Assembly: GCA_910589595.1 (NCBI GenBank)
Contig: CAJUTM010000018.1
Location: 1 to 64,000 of the forward strand
From: an uncultured Eubacterium sp.
GTDB taxonomy: Bacteria; Bacillota; Clostridia; Lachnospirales; Lachnospiraceae
Reading direction: 5' to 3'
Length of the DNA stretch: 64,000 nt
The notes below the pieces were generated by a model that worked only from the letters and a program-made list of their open reading frames with translations, did not search any database and was not told the DNA's origin. Both the position numbers and the translations under genes were made by a program. How positions within the stretch are numbered: position 1 is the stretch's first letter; every line of letters starts with the position of its first letter. This document shows, one piece after another, positions 58,093 through 64,000 of the stretch.

Positions 58093-59403
58093 ATGAGACG
58101 TATGAAACAAAAGATTTTTTTGGGAATTTTACTGCTTGTTGCTATCGGAATAAGCGGATGTAGTTTTAACAGAAACAGGCCGAGAGCGACAGAGCAGCCA
58201 AATGAGGGTGTAACATACGAAAGGGGAGTGGATTTTGTCGGTGTTGTCAGGGCAATTGACACGGACCTTACGACGATTGAGTTTTATAACGCCTCATTTG
58301 ACAAAATTGAAAGTTATCCTTATTCCGGCGCTACTGCGCTGCTGACGAAAAATGAAAATCAGTTGGCGATATCGGAAATAGAGCCGGGAGAGGTTTTTGA
58401 CGTATATACAAGCGAAGATGGCAGAAGGATTGTGAAGTTGCAGGAGACGTCGGGGGTATCCCTGATAGAAGATACAACGGTGCGCCTGCATCAGGAAAAG
58501 AATTATCTGACGATTCAGGACATGAACTATTCTTATACGGAGCGGCTTCCGGTGTTTTCGAACGGAAAACTGATACAGCCGATGGAGATTACCGCAGAGG
58601 ATAAGATTACATTTCGGGGTACGAAAGGACAGGCTTATTCAATTATCGTGACCCGTGGGCACGGTTATATCCAGCCAAAGAATTATGCCGATTTTCTCGG
58701 CGGCATTGTCACGGTGCGCGGGGAAATGATTTTGCCGGTGTCGAAAAATATGTTGCTGACGGTACCGGAGGGGCTACAGCTTTTCACGATGAATAACGGC
58801 GATTTGACAAGCGAGGCTTCGGTAGAGGTAAAGCGCGGTCAGGTAACGGAAGTCAATATGGCGCAATTTCGGAATCAAGTGCCGGATACAGCCAGAGTCC
58901 GTTTCAAAATAAGTCCCGAGGGGGCGGAACTTTACGTGAACGGCATCCTCAAAGATTCTTCGAAACCGATTTCCCTAAAATATGGGAATCATTCAATAAA
59001 AGTAGAGCTTGAGGGTTATAATAACTATACTGGCGTCATTCATGTACAAGACCCGAATCTTACGATAAAGATTGATTTGGCAGAAGAAAAGGCGGAGGTC
59101 GAAGAAGAGGATTCGTCCAGTTCCGTGTCCGAAAAGGATACGCCCGCTGCTTCTTCAACGCCGGCTGCCACGTACGATAAGGAGCACAAGATAACCGTGA
59201 GCGCCCCGAACGGCGCCGCCGTCTATATTGACGGCACTTATAAAGGCGTGGCTCCGTGCAGTTTTACAAAAATAATAGGAAATGTAACGATTACACTGGC
59301 GAAAGAGGGATATGAGACAAAGAGTTACAGCATCCAGCTTTCGGATGACAGTCAGGACGTGACATGGAGTTTTCCGGATTTGGAAAAGAAAGGAAAAGGA
59401 TAG
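58093..59403 (+). CDS. PEGA-domain lipoprotein
   Basis: The 436-residue protein has a lipobox (GISGC at about residue 23) and a long beta-rich middle. Two PEGA repeats follow: ARVRFKISPEGAELYVNG (about 275-330) and VSAPNGAAVYIDGTYKG (about 370-425), separated by a Ser/Glu-rich linker. PEGA domains are common on the surface of spore-forming Firmicutes. Function unknown. AGGTGG before ATG. It follows the CotS-like gene on the same strand, possibly as a sporulation pair. Confidence 0.82.
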   Translation: MRRMKQKIFLGILLLVAIGISGCSFNRNRPRATEQPNEGVTYERGVDFVGVVRAIDTDLTTIEFYNASFDKIESYPYSGATALLTKNENQLAISEIEPGEVFDVYTSEDGRRIVKLQETSGVSLIEDTTVRLHQEKNYLTIQDMNYSYTERLPVFSNGKLIQPMEITAEDKITFRGTKGQAYSIIVTRGHGYIQPKNYADFLGGIVTVRGEMILPVSKNMLLTVPEGLQLFTMNNGDLTSEASVEVKRGQVTEVNMAQFRNQVPDTARVRFKISPEGAELYVNGILKDSSKPISLKYGNHSIKVELEGYNNYTGVIHVQDPNLTIKIDLAEEKAEVEEEDSSSSVSEKDTPAASSTPAATYDKEHKITVSAPNGAAVYIDGTYKGVAPCSFTKIIGNVTITLAKEGYETKSYSIQLSDDSQDVTWSFPDLEKKGKG

Positions 59404-59466
59404 AATCTTTCCCGTAAAGGGTGATTATAAAAAAGAAGTCGCAAAGCGACGGATAGGAGGAAGATT

Positions 59467-61203
59467 ATGGACTATAAAGAAACATACGAAGCATGGTTGT
59501 CAAATCCGTATTTTGACGAGGAGACAAAGAAAGAGCTTAGGGATATTGCCGGAGACGACAAAGAGATTAAAGAGCGTTTTTATGCTGACCTTGAGTTTGG
59601 TACGGCTGGTTTACGCGGCATTATCGGCGCCGGAACAAACCGTATGAATGTATATACGGTTCGCAAGGCGACGCAGGGGCTCGCAAATTACATCATCGGG
59701 CAGAAAGCTCAGGATAAAGGTGTGGCAATCGCTTATGATTCCCGTCGTATGTCGCCGGAGTTTGCCGACGAGGCGGCCTGCTGTCTCGCAGCCAACGGAA
59801 TCAAAGCATTTGTTTTTGAGACGCTTCGTCCGACACCGGAACTATCCTTTGCGGTTCGTGAACTCGGATGTATCTCCGGTATCAATATAACGGCAAGCCA
59901 CAATCCGCCAGAATACAATGGATATAAAGTTTATTGGGAAGATGGCGCGCAGATTACCCCGCCGCATGACGCCGGTATTATGGCCGAAGTGAAAGCTGTG
60001 ACAGACTATGCGGCAGTGAAGACGATGAGCAAAGATGAAGCCATAAAAGCGGGGCTTTACAAGAGTATCGGAGCGGAGATTGACGACCGCTACATGGAAG
60101 AATTAAAGAAAAACGTACTGCACCCGAATTGCATAAAGAAAGCGTCGGATGATTTAAAAATCGTTTACACGCCGCTGCATGGAACCGGCAATCTTCCGGT
60201 GCGCCGTATCTTAAAGGAACTCGGCTTCAAGCACGTATTCGTAGTGCCGGAACAGGAACTGCCGGACGGGGAGTTTCCTACTGTCAGCTATCCGAATCCG
60301 GAAGCTGCGGAGGCATTTGAACTGGCGTTGAAACTGGCAAAAGAAAAAGACGCCGATTTAGTATTGGCGACGGATCCGGACGCCGACCGTCTCGGTGTGT
60401 ATGTGAAAGATACGAAAAGCGGCGAATATATCTGCCTGACCGGAAATATGTCGGGAAGTTTTCTGGCAGATTATGAGATTGGACAGAAGCTGGAGCTGGA
60501 GGGCAGTCTGCCGGAAGATGGCGAGTTGATTAAGACGGTTGTTACGTCGAATATGGTCGACGCCATCGCTAAACATTACGGCATTAAACTTACCGAATGC
60601 CTGACGGGCTTCAAGTGGATTGGCAAAGAAATTCTGCGTATGGAGACGAGCGGAAAAGGACACTATCTCTTTGGTTTTGAGGAGAGTTACGGCTGTCTGA
60701 TTGGCACGCATGCCAGAGATAAAGATGCGATTGTGGCTTCCATGGCCCTCTGTGAGGCGGCGGCATACTATAAGCTGCGCGGGAAGACGATTTGGGACGC
60801 CATGTTGGAAATGTATGAGAAATACGGTTATTACAAAGATGATGTCATTGCCATTACCCATAAAGGACTGGAGGGGCTGGCTAAGATTAAATCTATTATG
60901 GATAGTCTTCGCGAGAATCCGCCGATGGCATTTGGAAAATATCAGGTACTGGCAACGAGAGATTATGAAAAGGACATTATTCGCGATGTGAAAACCGGCG
61001 AGACGAAGCCTACGGGTATTCCGAAGTCCAATGTGCTCTATTTTGAGCTGACCGACGATGCATGGCTTTGCGTGCGCCCTTCGGGTACGGAACCGAAGAT
61101 TAAGATTTATTTCGGTGTTGTCGGCGATAGTCTGGACAATGCGCAACAAAAATCAGAAGAGCTTGCAGGAGTTGTGAAAGAATTGCTGGAACAGCTCGGA
61201 TAA
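59467..61203 (+). CDS. Phospho-sugar mutase (phosphoglucomutase/phosphomannomutase)
   Basis: The 578-residue alpha-D-phosphohexomutase shows GTAGLRGIIGAGTNRMN, the phosphoserine loop NITASHNPPEYNGYKVY (Ser about 143), the metal site VLATDPDADRLGVY and the C-terminal RPSGTEPKIKIYFG. It probably interconverts glucose 1- and 6-phosphate, which suits its position directly upstream of glgB. Ribosome site TAGGAGG. The pair likely serves glycogen metabolism. Confidence 0.94.
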   Translation: MDYKETYEAWLSNPYFDEETKKELRDIAGDDKEIKERFYADLEFGTAGLRGIIGAGTNRMNVYTVRKATQGLANYIIGQKAQDKGVAIAYDSRRMSPEFADEAACCLAANGIKAFVFETLRPTPELSFAVRELGCISGINITASHNPPEYNGYKVYWEDGAQITPPHDAGIMAEVKAVTDYAAVKTMSKDEAIKAGLYKSIGAEIDDRYMEELKKNVLHPNCIKKASDDLKIVYTPLHGTGNLPVRRILKELGFKHVFVVPEQELPDGEFPTVSYPNPEAAEAFELALKLAKEKDADLVLATDPDADRLGVYVKDTKSGEYICLTGNMSGSFLADYEIGQKLELEGSLPEDGELIKTVVTSNMVDAIAKHYGIKLTECLTGFKWIGKEILRMETSGKGHYLFGFEESYGCLIGTHARDKDAIVASMALCEAAAYYKLRGKTIWDAMLEMYEKYGYYKDDVIAITHKGLEGLAKIKSIMDSLRENPPMAFGKYQVLATRDYEKDIIRDVKTGETKPTGIPKSNVLYFELTDDAWLCVRPSGTEPKIKIYFGVVGDSLDNAQQKSEELAGVVKELLEQLG

Positions 61204-61219
61204 AAGGTAGGGGAACCAT

Positions 61220-63502
61220 ATGAATAAATACTTGGAGCAATGGGCCAGTAAGCCGATGATGAGAGAATTGGAGCAGGGCGTCATCAATGCTCCAAATGAC
61301 TTACTTGGCTGCCATATATTTAAAGAAGAAGATGTACAGATTTTTACTGCATATCGCCCGTGTGCGCAGGCTGTCTGGGTATTAGACCATCGCGGTAAAG
61401 TAGCTGGCGAGATGGAGCCGATGGAGCTGGAGGGGCTCTTTGGCTTTGTTATCGAGAAAAAATCAGCCCGCTTAAAAACATACCGCCTGCGCATTCAATA
61501 TGCAGAAGATGATATTATTGAGATTGACGACCCCTATGCCTTTGGCAAAATGTTCGGCGAGTTGGACAAGCATCTTCTGGCAGAGGGGAACCATCACAAG
61601 ATTTATAATAAACTCGGCGCTCACCGCATGATGCGGAGAGGCGTCGAGGGAACGCAGTTTGCCGTGTGGGCGCCGGATGCGTGCAGCGTCAGTGTGATTG
61701 GCGAGTTTAATATGTGGGATGCTCGTCTTCACAAAATGATAATGCATGGCAGCAGCGGTATCTTTGAGTTATTTGTTCCGGGAGCATGGGAAGGCGCCGC
61801 CTACAAGTATGAGATTACTTCCCGCAGCGGCGAGAAGCTTTATAAAACTGACCCTTATGGCAATTATGCGGAATTGCGTCCGGGAAATGCCTCGCGGATT
61901 ACTTCGCTCGATGGGTATGAATGGGGAGATTCTGCGTATCGGAAAGAGCATGCCAAAAAATCCCGGAAGATTCGCGAGCGCGAGCCGATGAGTATTTATG
62001 AAGTACATCTGGCCTCATGGAAAAAGCGGATAGAAGACGATGACAATGGCAATTTCAGTTATCGTGAACTGGCGGGAATGCTTGGCGATTATGTATCCGA
62101 TATGGGATATACGCACGTAGAATTGATGGGTATTGCGGAATACCCGTTTGACGGCTCGTGGGGATATCAGGTTGGTTGTTATTATGCGCCGACAAGCCGA
62201 TATGGGGAACCGAAAGATTTTATGTATTTTGTGGATGAGATGCACCAGCGCGGTATTGAGGTAATTCTCGACTGGGTTCCGGCACATTTTCCGAAAGACG
62301 CGCACTGTCTGGGGCGTTTTGACGGACAGGCGTTGTACGAGCATCCGGACAGCCGCCGCGGAGAACATCCTGACTGGGGAACGTATATATTCAATTACGG
62401 GCGCATGGAGGTGAAGAATTTTCTCGTTGCCAACGCACTGTTCTGGATAGATAAGTTTCATGTTGACGGCCTGCGCGTGGACGCCGTGGCTTCCATGCTC
62501 TATCTCGACTACGGCAAGCAGGACGGCCAATGGCTGCCGAACGAAGACGGCGGGCATGAAAACTACGAAGCCGTACACTTTTTGCAACATTTGAATGCAG
62601 AGGTGGAGAAGGAATATCCGGGAGCTTATATTATTGCCGAGGAATCTACGGCATGGCCGAAAGTGACGGCTCCGGTACTGGAGCACGGTCTTGGTTTCTC
62701 TTTTAAGTGGAATATGGGCTGGATGAATGATTTTCTGGAGTACATGAAACTCGACCCGTATTTTAAGCAGTTTCATCACGGGCAGCTTTGTTTCAGCATT
62801 GATTATTATCTGAGTGAAAAATACATTTTAGTGCTGTCGCATGACGAAGTCGTGCATGGGAAGTGCTCAATGTGGAATAAAATGCCGGGACTGGAGGGAG
62901 ATAAGTTTGCCACGCTCCGTGCAACATATGGGTTTATGTACGGGCATCCGGGCAAAAAACTTCTCTTCATGGGGCAGGAATTTGCGCAGAAGAGAGAATG
63001 GGCGGAATACCGCAGCCTTGACTGGTTTTTGTTGGACGAGGATATCCGCCACCGTCAGATGCAGGATTATATCCGCGAGCTGAATCGCTTGTACAAAGAG
63101 TACGATGCGTTTTATTATAATGATTTTGACAGTCTGGGGTTTGAATGGATGGATTGCTGGCGTCCGGAGACGAGCACCGTTGCCTTTGTGCGGCGTGGAA
63201 GTTTAACAAAAGACCAGTTGATGTTCATTCTCAACTTTACGCCGGTCGCACATGAGGTCTATCAGGTGAATGCACCGTGTAAGGGAACGTTTACCGAGAT
63301 ATTAAATTCAGACGAAGAGCGTTTTGGCGGTTTGGGCCGTGTCAATAAAAAGACGTTAAAGGCGAAAAAAGTCAGTAAGCCGACCGTGCCAAAACCGGGG
63401 GAAGCCGTGAGTGAGAAAGAAAAACAGGATTATTACGAATTAACGCTCTATTTGCCGCCACTTTCCGTAGTTATACTAAAGTATGATTATGTAACAAAAT
63501 AA
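61220..63502 (+). CDS. glgB: 1,4-alpha-glucan branching enzyme
   Basis: The 760-residue GH13 enzyme has N-terminal CBM48-like modules (about 10-240) and the catalytic barrel with YTHVELMGIAEYPFDGSWGY, nucleophile in GLRVDAVASMLYLDY (about 418), acid in IIAEESTAW (about 474) and LVLSHDEVVHGK. It forms alpha-1,6 branches in glycogen. It lies 16 nt after the phosphohexomutase. It is longer than many GlgB proteins because of the double N-terminal region and a Lys/Pro insert near the end (about 705-725). Confidence 0.94.
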   Translation: MNKYLEQWASKPMMRELEQGVINAPNDLLGCHIFKEEDVQIFTAYRPCAQAVWVLDHRGKVAGEMEPMELEGLFGFVIEKKSARLKTYRLRIQYAEDDIIEIDDPYAFGKMFGELDKHLLAEGNHHKIYNKLGAHRMMRRGVEGTQFAVWAPDACSVSVIGEFNMWDARLHKMIMHGSSGIFELFVPGAWEGAAYKYEITSRSGEKLYKTDPYGNYAELRPGNASRITSLDGYEWGDSAYRKEHAKKSRKIREREPMSIYEVHLASWKKRIEDDDNGNFSYRELAGMLGDYVSDMGYTHVELMGIAEYPFDGSWGYQVGCYYAPTSRYGEPKDFMYFVDEMHQRGIEVILDWVPAHFPKDAHCLGRFDGQALYEHPDSRRGEHPDWGTYIFNYGRMEVKNFLVANALFWIDKFHVDGLRVDAVASMLYLDYGKQDGQWLPNEDGGHENYEAVHFLQHLNAEVEKEYPGAYIIAEESTAWPKVTAPVLEHGLGFSFKWNMGWMNDFLEYMKLDPYFKQFHHGQLCFSIDYYLSEKYILVLSHDEVVHGKCSMWNKMPGLEGDKFATLRATYGFMYGHPGKKLLFMGQEFAQKREWAEYRSLDWFLLDEDIRHRQMQDYIRELNRLYKEYDAFYYNDFDSLGFEWMDCWRPETSTVAFVRRGSLTKDQLMFILNFTPVAHEVYQVNAPCKGTFTEILNSDEERFGGLGRVNKKTLKAKKVSKPTVPKPGEAVSEKEKQDYYELTLYLPPLSVVILKYDYVTK

Positions 63503-63605
63503 ATAGGAAAAAATTTTCGCTGGTATTCTCAAAATTTCGTGTTATACTTAATAGTGAAACGAAACAACGTTAAACTAAAATTCATGGCACAGAACGGAGG
63601 ATATC

Positions 63606-64000
63606 ATGGGCGGATTTTTTGGAGTTTCATCAAAAGACGATTGTTTGTTTGATTTATTTTTTGGAACGGATTATCATTCCCATCTGGGAACAAGACGGGC
63701 AGGTATGGCTGTTTATGGAGAGGATGGATTTGACCGTGCGATTCATAATATTGAGAACGCACCATTCCGGACGAAGTTTGACAAAGACATGCGGCAGATG
63801 AAAGGGTACTACGGCATTGGCTGTATTTCAGATTATGAGCCGCAGCCGCTCATCGTTCGTTCCCATCACGGTACATTTGCCATTACAACAGTTAGTAAGA
63901 TTAATAATGCAAAGGAAATTGTAGATAACATTTTTTCAAACAATAATACTCATTTTCTGGAGATGAGCGGAGGGGATATTAATCCTACGGAGCTTGTTGC
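63606..64000 (+). CDS. PurF-like amidophosphoribosyltransferase, 5' part (runs off window)
   Basis: The visible 131 residues read MGGFFGVSSKDDCLFDLFFG, then TDYHSHLGTRRAGMAVYG and ENAPFRTKFDKDM, the class II glutamine amidotransferase N-terminus of PurF. True PurF begins with a catalytic Cys (CGIFG); here the start is MGGFFG, so the nucleophile is missing. It may use ammonia or have another role. ACGGAGG precedes the ATG; TTATACT (about 63541) may be the -10. The 3' end is outside the window. Confidence 0.8.
   Translation, partial: MGGFFGVSSKDDCLFDLFFGTDYHSHLGTRRAGMAVYGEDGFDRAIHNIENAPFRTKFDKDMRQMKGYYGIGCISDYEPQPLIVRSHHGTFAITTVSKINNAKEIVDNIFSNNNTHFLEMSGGDINPTELV

Overview
The window looks like a chromosomal segment of a low-to-moderate GC, Gram-positive, anaerobic, spore-forming Clostridia, most like Lachnospiraceae. 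The evidence is spoIIR, a SipL-type DUF3794/LysM protein, a CotS-like protein and Veg for sporulation; HydF for an FeFe hydrogenase; an ATP-type PEP carboxykinase; glycogen branching; and strong AGGAGG ribosome sites throughout. No rRNA, tRNA, CRISPR array or complete insertion sequence was seen.

Layout. 1-10.9 kb (mostly minus strand): a DMT permease, a frameshifted antitoxin-like remnant, three secreted Ig-like/FnIII proteins (two nearly identical, one with a metzincin domain), three cytosolic-looking proteins of unknown function, and an AgrC/AgrA-type two-component system with 21-bp-spaced repeats upstream. The unknown gene next to the kinase has been tandemly duplicated. Each copy is preceded by a roughly 150-nt leader whose helices and pseudoknot are conserved by compensatory base changes; this is the strongest candidate here for an undescribed element. 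11-16.5 kb: a Nudix protein, an AraC/GyrI regulator, a split OatA-like O-acetylation pair, and a divergent BlaI/BlaR1-type pair. BlaI-type palindromes sit at mirrored positions on both promoters. 16.6-20.2 kb: a small accessory island (RelB/ParE toxin-antitoxin, Dam-type methylase, winged-helix protein, XRE regulator, a zinc-ribbon membrane protein with a toxin-like tail).

20.3-24.7 kb is a pantothenate/CoA operon: DUF2520 reductase-like gene with a perfect 99-bp internal duplication, panB, panC, panD, coaBC. Then come veg, sipL, an unknown protein, ispE and a small secreted Ig-like protein. 29.2-34.8 kb: a HEPN/MNT pair followed by PqqD-like, S26-like peptidase, nucleotidyltransferase, ABC exporter, HprK-like kinase and a frameshifted membrane peptide. 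This resembles a RiPP or export cassette without its usual modifying enzyme. 35-37.8 kb: an Rpn-family nuclease, about 1.4 kb of extremely AT-rich noncoding DNA, and a RhuM-family fragment.

37.8-64 kb is mainly core genome: a frameshifted secreted SGNH esterase, spoIIR, ddl, DUF1934, dapF, a PlsC acyltransferase, a VanY-type carboxypeptidase, queT with a preQ1 riboswitch, a CCA-adding enzyme, a GGDEF protein with a LacI-like sensor, hydF, small membrane proteins, pckA, a DUF885 lipoprotein, a CotS-like pseudokinase, a PEGA lipoprotein, a phosphohexomutase, glgB and the start of a PurF-like gene. A second family of structured intergenic repeats flanks the small membrane gene beside hydF.

All assignments come from reading the sequence and recalling family motifs; no database search was run.
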